Assembly (NCBI GenBank): GCA_965230625.1
Contig: CBDDLL010000001.1
Span: forward strand, 3,286,001 to 3,350,000
Source: Saccharicrinis sp965230625
Lineage (GTDB): Bacteria; Bacteroidota; Bacteroidia; Bacteroidales; Marinilabiliaceae
DNA: 64,000 bases
Direction: 5' to 3'
Position 1 is the first letter of the stretch, and each line of letters opens with the position of its first letter. The position numbers were made by a program, and so were the translations under genes. The notes beneath the pieces were generated by a model. That model saw only the letters and a list, made by a program, of their open reading frames with translations. It searched no databases and was not told where the DNA came from. Shown piece after piece: positions 27,101 to 35,063 of this stretch.

Positions 27101-27214
27101 CGCTTTGTCAAACTCCTTTTCTGGTTGATAAAATCCTATAGATTTTTGAGAGAAAACACAAATGCTTAAAAACAAAGCGGTGATAGCTATGAAAAGGGAC
27201 TTAGTATTTATCAT
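24152..27214 (-). CDS. Large periplasmic TPR protein
   Basis: 1020 residues. Signal peptide MINTKSLFIAITALFLSICV, then TPR units nearly end to end (for example AYYHLADCHLKLNDKKRARVAF and ALYEMGRSYVALNDLNNAIRKY), about 20 or more repeats, ending near residue 1000. No catalytic domain. Such proteins are scaffolds. It is first in an operon with the outer-membrane barrel, the coiled-coil protein and possibly the lipoprotein, and is divergent from ftsE. A TATCTTTA near 27288 on the minus strand may be its -7 element. Shared context with the barrel suggests an outer-membrane assembly or secretion role, which is inference. Confidence 0.85.
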   Translation of the reverse strand: MINTKSLFIAITALFLSICVFSQKSIGFYQPEKEFDKALELYRLNKFGSAREQFEKFIKNSVRGGSNLISEAYYYRALCAKELENGDAEYLFEQFAIEHPESGKRSYAFFHLGDMQMNRRKYRQALREFENVQEGKLDNETLYAYFFKRGYCHFMEEEYDVANRYFYDLKDVDSKYYDAANYYYAHIQYQKENYETALKGFERLVEVKAFKKVVPFYIAQIHYLKGDYDAAIEYALPMIKEGTKKRQADMSRIIGESYFAKKDYAKSTEYFENTIKLSEKPRRDDYYHLGFAYYFQKKYEKAAEYLSMVTSDNDEMAQNAYYHLADCHLKLNDKKRARVAFEAAAKLDFDKDIQEDALFNTIKLNYELSYSPFNEIITSFLMFIEMFPESDKIDLAYNYLGKVFLTTKNYKQALGALESIKIKNAGVYKAIQRVAYYHAIDLFTNLKFAESIKFFDYSLQYDEYDNELKVKAYYWRGEAKYRLNNYNKAVKDYQEFILMPGSYKTKHFDLAHYNIGYAEFKLKNYEKAKSWWRKYIKMEMNKEAATIGDAYNRIGDCYFVQRDFQQAIGFYEQGSTVVNGSPDYSIYQKGISLGITKQHNKKISELNNLIRKYPNSNYVDDALYEMGRSYVALNDLNNAIRKYKTIKEKYPTSSYSKKAMLQLGLVYYNSADYDNSLTFYKRVVNEFPGTQESLESLLGIRNIYMDRNDLDGYVRYTKSLGSFAQVDEREQDSLSYVSAERYYMETKCDVAIKNFQHYLKKYPQGMFVLNANYYMADCLYKQGDKYDALRAYQQVINSGKNIFTEDALIRSGEMNFGMNKFQEALNNFKELEEVAEIQENKLEARIGILRCYFKLKDANNSINAALILMNDPKVAAEIIREARYIKAKAHMIKGETNEAIEEYKVLAKNTQSAEGAEAKFIIIQHYYNLGDNKKSEDEVFDFANKGTSHQYWLARSFIVLADIYESGGEFFQAKQYLQSITENYKGDDDIHSMVTERLLSLEKKMAVSTAEESVDSLKIQ

Positions 27215-27481
27215 TCAATAAAACTTTTACACTTGAATATAATGTGATGTTACTTGTAATTCCTGCTTTCGGGGCATAAAGATAAAAAATTAAACCAAGG
27301 CTTTATAAATGAAATGCCCATAGTTTATTCACAATAAATCAACTACCATACCAAAAAATATAATAGCGAAATTTACAACGAATGTTTTTAATTCTATCAT
27401 GTTAAAACGTAATCAAATCACAATTTATTTTTTTATTTTCACGCATTATTTCCTTTGTACTCTGAAAATTGAAGAAAAATA

Positions 27482-28198
27482 ATGAGAAGTAAAAATCCTA
27501 ATTCCATAGTAAATGAACAAGATAACATTGTTGAATTTAAGAATACAGTTATCCGTCATCAAGAAAACATTATTCTTAAAGATGTTAACTTTGGAGTTAA
27601 ACGAGGCGAATTTATTTACCTAATTGGTAAAGTAGGAAGTGGGAAATCAAGTTTGCTTAAAGCTATTTATGGAGAAGTGATTGTAAAAGAGGGCTATGTT
27701 TTTGCAGTTGGTTACAAACTGAAAAAAATTAGATCTTGTCAAGTACCTTATTTGAGAAGAAAAATGGGAATTATATTTCAGGATTTCCAATTATTAAGCG
27801 ATAGGTCTGTTTACGAAAATCTAAGTTTTGTATTAAAAGCTACTGGGTGGAAAAATAAAAAGGAAATGGACGTAAGGATTCGTGAAGTACTTACTCATGT
27901 AGATATGGTTCATAAGGGATACAAAATGCCACATCAACTTTCAGGTGGAGAACAGCAGCGTATTGGTATTGCACGAGCCTTACTTAATGAGCCAGATCTG
28001 ATTCTTGCAGATGAGCCTACTGGAAATTTAGACCCGGAAACTACAAACGATTTGATGAAATTACTTTTTAAAATCTCGGAAATGGGTAAAACTGTTATTA
28101 TGGCTACGCATAATTATGGTATGATAGACAAATATAAAGCCCGAGTTTTAAAGTGTGAAGATACTCGTTTAAAAGAAGAGTCTTTTACAGATGCTTAA
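27482..28198 (+). CDS. ftsE: Cell-division ABC ATPase FtsE
   Basis: 238 residues. Walker A GKVGSGKSS (about 50-58), Q-loop FQDFQLL, signature LSGGEQQR, Walker B LILADEPTGN and switch His in MATHN. Closest in sequence to FtsE/LolD-like small ATPases, with the FtsE-typical RRKMGIIFQDFQLL. FtsE with the membrane protein FtsX controls peptidoglycan hydrolases at the septum. FtsX is not in the window, so the pair is split here. The gene is divergent from the TPR gene and converges with the dihydropyrimidinase-like gene. Confidence 0.87.
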   Translation: MRSKNPNSIVNEQDNIVEFKNTVIRHQENIILKDVNFGVKRGEFIYLIGKVGSGKSSLLKAIYGEVIVKEGYVFAVGYKLKKIRSCQVPYLRRKMGIIFQDFQLLSDRSVYENLSFVLKATGWKNKKEMDVRIREVLTHVDMVHKGYKMPHQLSGGEQQRIGIARALLNEPDLILADEPTGNLDPETTNDLMKLLFKISEMGKTVIMATHNYGMIDKYKARVLKCEDTRLKEESFTDA

Positions 28199-28223
28199 AT
28201 ATATTATCGTATTTGTTTGATAA

Positions 28224-29564
28224 TTAAATATTAGGAGAAGTTCTGAATACAAAATTACCATCAGAATGTTTAGGATAAAATGATTCTCCATTATAAGCCA
28301 TTCTACCTTTTGCAAAAACAAAGTCTGGTCTTCCTTTAAGTTTATATTTTTTTAAAGGGAGTTGACTAGTATTTGGAATTGAACAATATAAATTTCTATC
28401 AAAAGTTGGATTCCAAATAACAAAGTCGGCATCTGCCCCTGGTTGTAAAATTCCTTTTTGAGGCCATAATCCCATAATTTTAGATGGGCGAGTAGAAACT
28501 ATGTCCACCATATCTAAAATATTTATTCTTTCTTCACTAACCCCCACAGTGTATAACATACTTAGATAGTTGCGCAAATAAAAGAATTTATCTGGTCTGT
28601 TATAAACTAAACCATCTTCACCTTCTTTATCTATATCCAAATTATATGATGGAGGATGAATCAGGAAGCGATCGTTTTTAACAAGAGACCACACCTCATC
28701 GTCTTTGATTGGTGTTAATTCATTTTCTTCTGCTAGTTGAGATAGTTTATTTTGATAGTTTTTATTAATATGTTCTGGCAAGTCAATTGAAAATGGCATA
28801 CTTACACTAACAAAAAACTTTCCACTATTATCTATACCTTCCTGAATCATTACTAACTCTTCTTTAAACTTTACATTTAAAAACATGAGAGGACAGCTGT
28901 ATTTAATTCCCATTTCTACTAAATTTGACAGTATTTCGAAATGACGTTGTAAAAGAACTGGGCTACTATACTTTATGTTGTCAGCCTCACTTTTTTCGGT
29001 TTCAGGAATTGTTAAATCACATATAATGAGTAGTTGGTAATTGGCTGCTCTTTTTATAAATGACTCCAGAATATTTATATTAACCTTAGCCAATAATGAA
29101 ATATTAAGCAGAAAAGTTGATATTCCTTCGTGAATATAGCTATAATCAAATGCATTAGCCATACTGGTTTTCAAATCAGAAAAGGCAAGATGAAAACCAT
29201 AATCAATCAAATTTTTACGTGCTTTTTCTTTAGCTTTATAAATGTTATATAAGTAGTTTTTCTCATAAAAATCTTCAACAGCATCAATCATTGTAGTTGT
29301 GCCATTATAGATTTCTGCTTGGTTAAGTTTTTTTAATTCTTCTTGAGATTCTTCATCTGAACCTAAATCAAGAAAATGACGGTTCATATCCACTGCACCT
29401 GGCATTACATATTTACCTGTAGCATCAATTATAGGAGTTTCGCTTGTTGGACGTTCTAATTTTTGCCCTATTTGTAGAATTTTATTACCACCTACAAGAA
29501 TATCTTCTGCAATAATAGCAGATTCCTTTACTACAAATCCGTTTTTTACCACCAGATAATTCAT
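28224..29564 (-). CDS. Dihydropyrimidinase-like protein lacking metal ligands
   Basis: 446 residues, full length for the dihydroorotase/dihydropyrimidinase (amidohydrolase) family, with N- and C-terminal parts intact (VVKNGFVVKESAI, IIDATGKYVMPGAVD, LQPGADADFVIWNP, LKGRPDFVFAKGR). The metal centre is degenerate. The usual D-x-H-x-H after the first strand is D59-M-N61-R-H63. The carboxylated-Lys region reads STFLLNIS, without Lys. The later His sites and the final Asp (usual G-T-D-H-A-P) are not seen. It is therefore probably a pseudoenzyme, comparable to animal CRMPs, rather than a working dihydroorotase. The reading frame is intact, so it is unlikely to be a decaying gene. Confidence 0.8.
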   Translation of the reverse strand: MNYLVVKNGFVVKESAIIAEDILVGGNKILQIGQKLERPTSETPIIDATGKYVMPGAVDMNRHFLDLGSDEESQEELKKLNQAEIYNGTTTMIDAVEDFYEKNYLYNIYKAKEKARKNLIDYGFHLAFSDLKTSMANAFDYSYIHEGISTFLLNISLLAKVNINILESFIKRAANYQLLIICDLTIPETEKSEADNIKYSSPVLLQRHFEILSNLVEMGIKYSCPLMFLNVKFKEELVMIQEGIDNSGKFFVSVSMPFSIDLPEHINKNYQNKLSQLAEENELTPIKDDEVWSLVKNDRFLIHPPSYNLDIDKEGEDGLVYNRPDKFFYLRNYLSMLYTVGVSEERINILDMVDIVSTRPSKIMGLWPQKGILQPGADADFVIWNPTFDRNLYCSIPNTSQLPLKKYKLKGRPDFVFAKGRMAYNGESFYPKHSDGNFVFRTSPNI

Positions 29565-29639
29565 AATTGCAGCGTTTGTAATCGTCCCCTAATTTAATCT
29601 GTATCTAATCATAAATTTACGTTAAATATCTGCATTACA

Positions 29640-29647
29640 CAAAACTA
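29640..29647 (-). promoter_or_regulatory. Putative -7 element for dihydropyrimidinase-like gene
   Basis: TAGTTTTG on the minus strand matches TAnnTTTG, about 76 bases before the ATG. No clear -33 box. Confidence 0.35.
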
Positions 29648-29683
29648 TTTTATTAGAACCTGTCAATGATAAAATCAAAAATC

Positions 29684-29691
29684 TATTTTTG
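29684..29691 (+). promoter_or_regulatory. Putative -7 element for EamA gene
   Basis: TATTTTTG matches TAnnTTTG, 28 bases before the chosen ATG at 29719. The implied transcript start (about 29698) supports that ATG over the upstream TTG at 29689. No good -33 box. Confidence 0.45.
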
Positions 29692-29718
29692 TGCTCTTTA
29701 AATTTTCAATTATTCTAT

Positions 29719-30615
29719 ATGTGGTGGTTATTAGCAATAATCTCAGCACTTTTTTTAGGCATTTATGATGTGGTAAAAAAAGTTTCGGTAAATAACAATG
29801 CTGTTTTGCCAGTATTGTTATTTAGTTCATTAAGTGGTGCAATAATATTTACTCCAGTATTAATTGCTTCTAAAGTAGGGATTTTTACAACTGACCACTT
29901 ATTTTATATACCTGATATAACATTAAAAGAACATGCTTTATTGTTTTTAAAATCAGCTATTGTTGTTACATCCTGGATATTTTCATTTTTTGCATTAAAG
30001 CATCTTCCGTTAACAATTGTTTCGCCAATTAGGGCAACCGGACCTTTGTGGACGTTAATTGGTGCCATTATTATTTTTTCTGAAAGACTTAGTTTTTATC
30101 AATGGGTAGGAATTATTATTACGCTTACTTTCTTTTATTTATTCTCAATTGCAGGAAAAACAGAAGGTATTTCTTTCAGACGAAATAAATGGATATTGTT
30201 TTTGATATTGGGAACGTTGTTTGGTGCAGTTAGTGGTTTATATGATAAATATTTATTGCGACAGATAAATCGTATGGCTGTTCAATGTTATTTTACTTAT
30301 TATCAGGTTGTACTATTTGTGCCACTTGTAATGTCTATATGGTGGCCGGTTAGAAAAAAAAGTTCTGCTTTTGTCTGGAGATGGAGTATTCCATTAATTG
30401 GTTTATTCTTGATTATTGCTGATTTCTTTTATTTTTATGCTTTGCATATTCCTGATAGCATGATTTCGATAGTATCGGCTTTAAGAAGAGGTAGTGTTAT
30501 TATAGCTTTCTCTTTTGGTGCTATTTTGTTCAAAGAAAAAAATATTAAAACAAAAGCTTTATTTCTTATTGGTATCTTGATTGGAATTGGATTATTAATA
30601 TTTGGAACGAAATAA
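29719..30615 (+). CDS. EamA/DMT-superfamily transporter
   Basis: 298 residues from the ATG at 29719 (MWWLLAIISALFLGIYDVVK); an in-frame TTG 10 codons upstream is rejected because it falls at the -7 element. Ten membrane helices in two EamA halves, each with the typical pattern (SWIFSFFALKHLPLTIVSPI, SMISIVSALRRGSVIIAFSF). Drug/metabolite transporters of this type move small metabolites, often as exporters, across the inner membrane. Substrate is unknown. The acyltransferase gene follows 46 bases later, so the two may be co-transcribed. Confidence 0.88.
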   Translation: MWWLLAIISALFLGIYDVVKKVSVNNNAVLPVLLFSSLSGAIIFTPVLIASKVGIFTTDHLFYIPDITLKEHALLFLKSAIVVTSWIFSFFALKHLPLTIVSPIRATGPLWTLIGAIIIFSERLSFYQWVGIIITLTFFYLFSIAGKTEGISFRRNKWILFLILGTLFGAVSGLYDKYLLRQINRMAVQCYFTYYQVVLFVPLVMSIWWPVRKKSSAFVWRWSIPLIGLFLIIADFFYFYALHIPDSMISIVSALRRGSVIIAFSFGAILFKEKNIKTKALFLIGILIGIGLLIFGTK

Positions 30616-30661
30616 TAATACTATAATTTCGATAAAAATTTAAGTAAATAAATTCTTTAAG

Positions 30662-31213
30662 ATGAATCAAATTGATTTAAGTAAATACGATAATAGTTGG
30701 TATAATCCTGGAGGCACTATCAAAAGAACGCTTTGGTATTTTGTCAATATTCTTTTTTTTATTAATCCGTTAAATCCTTCTTCAGCTTTAAAGAAGTTTT
30801 TATTAAAGTTATTTGGAGCTAAAATAGCGAAAGGTGTTGTTATAAAACCTTGCGTTAACATAAAATATCCGTGGAAATTGAACATTGGTAGCTATTCTTG
30901 GATAGGAGAAAACGTTTGGATTGATAATTTAGATGAAGTAATTATTGGCAGTAATTGTTGTTTATCACAAGGAGTAATGTTGCTATGTGGTAATCATAAT
31001 TATAAAAAGGAGACCTTTGATTTAATGGTGGGACCAATTGTAATTGAAGATGGTGTTTGGATTGGGGCTCAATCTATGCTTACTCTCAAAACTGTTTGTA
31101 AATCACATTCTGTACTTTCGGTTCAATCGGTTGGTTCAGGTATTTTAGAAGGTTATTCAATTTATAGAGGTAATCCAGCAATAAAAATAAAAGATAGGGA
31201 TATTTTAAAATAA
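30662..31213 (+). CDS. WcaF-like hexapeptide acyltransferase
   Basis: 183 residues. Left-handed beta-helix repeats from about 60 to 130 (VVIKPCVNIKYPWKLNIGSYSWIGENVWIDN) and the catalytic-type His in CGNHNYKKETFDLMVGPIVIEDGVWIGA, then YRGNPAIKIK. This is the WcaF/putative colanic-acid acetyltransferase group, which acetylates sugars of surface polysaccharides using acetyl-CoA. The N-terminal FVNILFFINPLNPSS is a typical hydrophobic patch of the group. No glycan cluster is nearby. Confidence 0.88.
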   Translation: MNQIDLSKYDNSWYNPGGTIKRTLWYFVNILFFINPLNPSSALKKFLLKLFGAKIAKGVVIKPCVNIKYPWKLNIGSYSWIGENVWIDNLDEVIIGSNCCLSQGVMLLCGNHNYKKETFDLMVGPIVIEDGVWIGAQSMLTLKTVCKSHSVLSVQSVGSGILEGYSIYRGNPAIKIKDRDILK

Positions 31214-31252
31214 AGAGTTGTCTCCAAATTACTCAGAGACAACTCTTTTACA
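31212..31252. terminator. Terminator after acyltransferase gene
   Basis: Perfect 13-bp stem AAAGAGTTGTCTC / GAGACAACTCTTT overlapping the stop codon region of the acyltransferase gene, 11-base loop, T tail; can serve the convergent gene as well. Confidence 0.85.
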
Positions 31253-31326
31253 ACCTAATTTAAACCAAATTTTTAACACAAACGCCTATTATTAAATTAC
31301 ATAAATAAGTTAAATAAGTCAATTTT

Positions 31327-32397
31327 TTAGTCGTTTATTTTTCTTCCAAACATTTTTTTATCTCGAATTGCAATGAAGTAAATAGGAGTTGTTGATTCAT
31401 CAAATTCAATTTCTGTTTCATATTTACCACTGAAGTTCTTTTTAGTTTCGTTATACAATACTTGTCCATTTTTATTTAAAAAAATTACTTTTAAATCCCT
31501 AGTGTCACCAAAGTTAAAAGACACTCCAATTACTTTAGTCTTTTTACCAAAATCATCTTTTACTTTAATTTTTACTTCAACATCATTGGGCTTTAATTGC
31601 GGTGCTAATAATACTTTAGAAGCAATACCTCCTTTTAATAATATTTCAGCATCAGAAAGAAGAATTTCTTCAACAAGCTTTTTGTTTGTAGCAATATTTG
31701 GATTTTTGAGTCTTTTATCATTTCTCTCTACAATAATTCTTTTGCCTGGATGCCTTAATCCTTCTTTGTGTTTAAATGCTATAATCTTGTCATTTTTTTC
31801 TGGTTCATTTGAATCGAACTCTTGTATTATTATAGGAAAACTTTCATCTCCTTCTTTGGGCCTTATAATTATTTTTTTTCTATATATTGTTTTGCCGTCT
31901 CCAATAATAGAATCTGTTGTTATCTGAACATTCATCTCTTTTAAGTCCAATGAATCGAGTTTTTCATCATCAAACATCCACAGATTCATGTGTGGTTTGA
32001 AGTTTCTGGATTTAAGAAGTTCATCAATTCGTTTATCATTGGTATTAAGTTTATGCATATTAAATACAGAATCGATGTTGTAATTAAAGTCAAAATCAAA
32101 ATCATGTTTAAACTTAAAATTATCTAGTAATGAATCATTTTTAAAAGCCACTACCTTTATTCTTTTCTCCATGTCATTACCTAGTTTTGCAAATATACTG
32201 TCTAGTTTATTGTGCATTTCATTAATGTCATCAACATCAAATACTGAACTATAAAAATCGTTTGTAGAGGTAGAGTCGTCGCAATTACTTTGGTTCATTA
32301 TTACACTAATATTTTTGTGCTGTGCAAAAATTGAAACAGGCATCAGAATAGCTACCAAAAGAATAAATAAAATAGAGTTAATTATTTTCTTTTTCAT
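31327..32397 (-). CDS. Secreted acidic protein, possible type IX sorting-like C-terminus
   Basis: About 356 residues from the ATG at 32397, which opens MKKKIINSILFILLVAILMP (signal peptide ending IFAQ). Central region is Asp/Lys-rich and low complexity (KHDFDFDFNYNIDS). The last 70 residues (VIFLNKNGQVLYNETKKNF ... YFIAIRDKKMFGRKI) resemble the type IX secretion C-terminal domain pattern, with N-x-x-G-Q-V-x-Y and a closing K-K-x-x-x-R-K-I. I cannot confirm the match. Divergent from the histidine kinase at 32606, 208 bases away, so likely regulated by that two-component system. Confidence 0.6.
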   Translation of the reverse strand: MKKKIINSILFILLVAILMPVSIFAQHKNISVIMNQSNCDDSTSTNDFYSSVFDVDDINEMHNKLDSIFAKLGNDMEKRIKVVAFKNDSLLDNFKFKHDFDFDFNYNIDSVFNMHKLNTNDKRIDELLKSRNFKPHMNLWMFDDEKLDSLDLKEMNVQITTDSIIGDGKTIYRKKIIIRPKEGDESFPIIIQEFDSNEPEKNDKIIAFKHKEGLRHPGKRIIVERNDKRLKNPNIATNKKLVEEILLSDAEILLKGGIASKVLLAPQLKPNDVEVKIKVKDDFGKKTKVIGVSFNFGDTRDLKVIFLNKNGQVLYNETKKNFSGKYETEIEFDESTTPIYFIAIRDKKMFGRKIND

Positions 32398-32605
32398 AAT
32401 CAGGAGTTTTAAGTAAAACAATATGACAAGACTCTGAAAGAATTATAATTCAAAGTTAAGCAAGTTCTTCATCGACAACGGTTAAGGTCGGGTTAAAAAC
32501 AGTTAAGGAATAGTTAAAGTAAAACCAATAGCTTTAAAATGCTATATCTTTACATCAAAATATTATTTCAAAATGGATTTGGGGCTTCTTGTAAAAAAGT
32601 GAAAA

Positions 32606-34207
32606 ATGAAAAAAAAGTCGTTTACGGGATTAGTTGTATTAATGGGAATTTCGCTTTTAGGTATTGTTATGGTACAATTTTTTTGGATGAATAATGCTAT
32701 TAAAGTTAGAAAAGAAAAATTTAATGCTACAATATATGATGCTTTAAATGCTAGCATACAGCGTGTACAGCGCGAACAGCAGGCAAATCATTTTATTCAA
32801 AGATTTATCCCAAGACCTAATAATTCCTATGAAAAGGTTGATAGTTCTAAGAACAATAAAATTACGCCTCATTTTCCTACTCCAAATGCTGAAAAGCGAT
32901 TATCACCCAAAGATGTTTTAACTAAACGACCAGAAATAAAGACTCCTTTAGGACATAGTCGTTTTGAGGCTCATATTGAAATACAAAGTAATGGAAAACC
33001 TAAGCAGGTAATTATTGCTCAAGACAATATTGATTTTAATGAGGAGACTTTCAAACTTATGGAAGACTCCATAAATAGGCTACTTAGTGAACAGAACAGC
33101 TCTAATATTATTAGTTTTTTCAATCAGTTTAGTTACGAATTTGAAATGAGGTCTTCTGATATTTCCAGAAGAGTTGACACAGATAATTTAACAAGAATAC
33201 TGGATTATGAACTAAATACCAGGGGGATAGATTTGGATTATGAATATGGTGTTATTGATAGAAATACTGGTTCTTTAACGAATTTATGTTCTGAAAAATA
33301 TAGTAGAGATAGGAGTAACTTTAGCTTTGTTGCTAATCTTTTTCCCAATGATATTTTTAGGAATTGGTCTCCTTTAGCAGTAGATATTTATTTTCCAAAT
33401 CAAGAATTATTCATTTATAAATCTTTGAATTTGTTATTAGGATTATCTTTGATATTTACCTTATTTATTTTAATCACCTTCTATTATACTTTTAGAACTA
33501 TTCTTAATCAAAAGAAGCTTTCTGAAATTAAGTCTGATTTTATTAATAACATGACGCATGAGTTTAAAACTCCAATTGCTACAATAAATTTGGCAACGGA
33601 TAACATTGCCAATCCTATGATAATTGAAAAACCAGAACATATTTCATCTTTTTTAAAAATAATAAAAGAAGAAAATAAAAGGATGAATAATCAAGTAGAG
33701 AGAGTGTTGCAGATGTCGTTGATTGAAAAGAAAGATTTTCAATTAGTAAAGGTAAAAACTGACTTGCATGTATTGGTAAATGCAGCAGTAGACAAAATTA
33801 AACTTTTGGCAGAACAGAAATCTGCAGAAATAAATACTCAATTAAAAGCCGATCTCACAGTTTTTAATGTTGATGAAGTTCATTTTACTAATGTGGTAAT
33901 GAATTTGTTAGAAAACGCATTGAAATATACTCAGGTTGCACCAAAAATAAATATATCTACTATAAATACTAAGAATGGAATTGAAATTAGTGTAACTGAT
34001 AACGGAATTGGAATGTCGAAAGAGCAACAAGCTAAAATATTCGAAAAATTTTATAGAGTAACCAAGGGTAATATTCATAATGTAAAAGGCTTTGGGCTTG
34101 GCCTTAGCTATGTGAAAGTAATTTTAGATCAGCATAACGGAAATATTTTTGTTAAGAGTAAATTAGGAGAAGGTTCAACATTTACCTTATTTTTACCATT
34201 TAGTTAA
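32606..34207 (+). CDS. Two-transmembrane sensor histidine kinase, RprX-like
   Basis: 533 residues. Membrane helix about 8-28, a periplasmic sensor of about 240 residues, second helix about 268-290, then HisKA with FINNMTH318EFKTPIATI, N-box VVMNLLENALKYT, G boxes VTDNGIGM and GFGLGLSYV. The F-I-N-N-M-T-H-E-F-K-T-P-I motif is that of Bacteroides RprX. The partner regulator follows at 34364 after 156 bases. The closest known system, RprXY, is linked to envelope and oxidative stress in Bacteroidota. The divergent secreted-protein gene is a plausible target. Confidence 0.92.
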   Translation: MKKKSFTGLVVLMGISLLGIVMVQFFWMNNAIKVRKEKFNATIYDALNASIQRVQREQQANHFIQRFIPRPNNSYEKVDSSKNNKITPHFPTPNAEKRLSPKDVLTKRPEIKTPLGHSRFEAHIEIQSNGKPKQVIIAQDNIDFNEETFKLMEDSINRLLSEQNSSNIISFFNQFSYEFEMRSSDISRRVDTDNLTRILDYELNTRGIDLDYEYGVIDRNTGSLTNLCSEKYSRDRSNFSFVANLFPNDIFRNWSPLAVDIYFPNQELFIYKSLNLLLGLSLIFTLFILITFYYTFRTILNQKKLSEIKSDFINNMTHEFKTPIATINLATDNIANPMIIEKPEHISSFLKIIKEENKRMNNQVERVLQMSLIEKKDFQLVKVKTDLHVLVNAAVDKIKLLAEQKSAEINTQLKADLTVFNVDEVHFTNVVMNLLENALKYTQVAPKINISTINTKNGIEISVTDNGIGMSKEQQAKIFEKFYRVTKGNIHNVKGFGLGLSYVKVILDQHNGNIFVKSKLGEGSTFTLFLPFS

Positions 34208-34363
34208 TTTATTAATGGATCTTATGTTTTAGATATAAGACTAAAGGAGGGTAGAAGTAGTACTATTTCAATGAATTACTGGAAATTTGAATAAAGTGCT
34301 AAAATACTGGTATTGTGCTGTTTGTAAAATATTTATAACTATAAAATTAGAAACTAAAATATA

Positions 34364-35059
34364 ATGAGTGATAAAAAGAAAGTTTTTATGGTTGAAGACG
34401 ACCAAAATTTTGGTACCGTGATGAAGTCATACTTAGAGATTAATGGTTTTAATGTTACTTGGGTAAAAGATGGAAATAACGCTTTAAAAACTTTTTTAAC
34501 AGGTCATTTTGATATTTGTATTTTAGATGTAATGTTACCTAATGTTGATGGTTTTACAATTGGGCGAGAGATTAAAGCTAAAGAAGAGGGAATTCCATTG
34601 ATTTTTTTAACTGCTAAAACACTTAAAGAAGATGTTTTAGAAGGTTTTGGTATTGGAGCAGACGATTATGTTACAAAACCGTTTGATTCCGAAATTTTAA
34701 TTGCAAAAATCAATGCTATCTTAAATAGAAGTCTAAGTAAAGAAGATGAGAGTACTCCAAGTTTATTTCAATTAGGTAAAATAGAATTCAATTTTGAGTT
34801 ACGTACACTAACTTCTCCTAATAACGTACATCAGCTTTCTCCTAAAGAGGCAGAGTTGCTTAAAATGTTATGTTTAGATATAAATAGGGTTATGCCACGA
34901 GAAAAAGCATTAAATAGCATTTGGGGAGAAAACAATTATTTTACAACCAGAAGTATGGATGTGTATATTACAAAACTAAGGAAATACCTTAGGGATGAGC
35001 CAAAGATAGAAATTGTAAATATTCATGGAAGTGGATATCTTCTAAAACTTAACGAATAA
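34364..35059 (+). CDS. OmpR-family response regulator, RprY-like
   Basis: 231 residues. Receiver domain with E-D-D at 10-12, D55 (CILD55VMLPNVDGF), T in LTAKTLKED and Lys in YVTKPF; winged-helix DNA-binding domain about 130-228 (LSPKEAELLKMLCL, SMDVYITKLRKYL, IHGSGYLL). LTAKTLKEDVLEGF-x-I-GADDY is a strong resemblance to Bacteroides RprY. Pairs with the upstream kinase. The gene ends 4 bases from the end of a convergent gene, and no terminator fits in between. Confidence 0.94.
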   Translation: MSDKKKVFMVEDDQNFGTVMKSYLEINGFNVTWVKDGNNALKTFLTGHFDICILDVMLPNVDGFTIGREIKAKEEGIPLIFLTAKTLKEDVLEGFGIGADDYVTKPFDSEILIAKINAILNRSLSKEDESTPSLFQLGKIEFNFELRTLTSPNNVHQLSPKEAELLKMLCLDINRVMPREKALNSIWGENNYFTTRSMDVYITKLRKYLRDEPKIEIVNIHGSGYLLKLNE

Positions 35060-35063
35060 AATG

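Noticed and set aside
28224..29564. Working dihydroorotase (pyrC)
   Set aside because: The metal ligands are missing, so the usual label would be misleading.
31502..31927. 141-codon plus-strand ORF
   Set aside because: Antisense to the secreted protein with signal peptide at 31327-32397; Ser/Pro/Ile-rich composition is that of a shadow frame.
34208..34363. Third copy of the MITE-like repeat between the RprXY-like genes
   Set aside because: Only an AAAATACTGGTAT stretch resembles the right end; the rest does not align.
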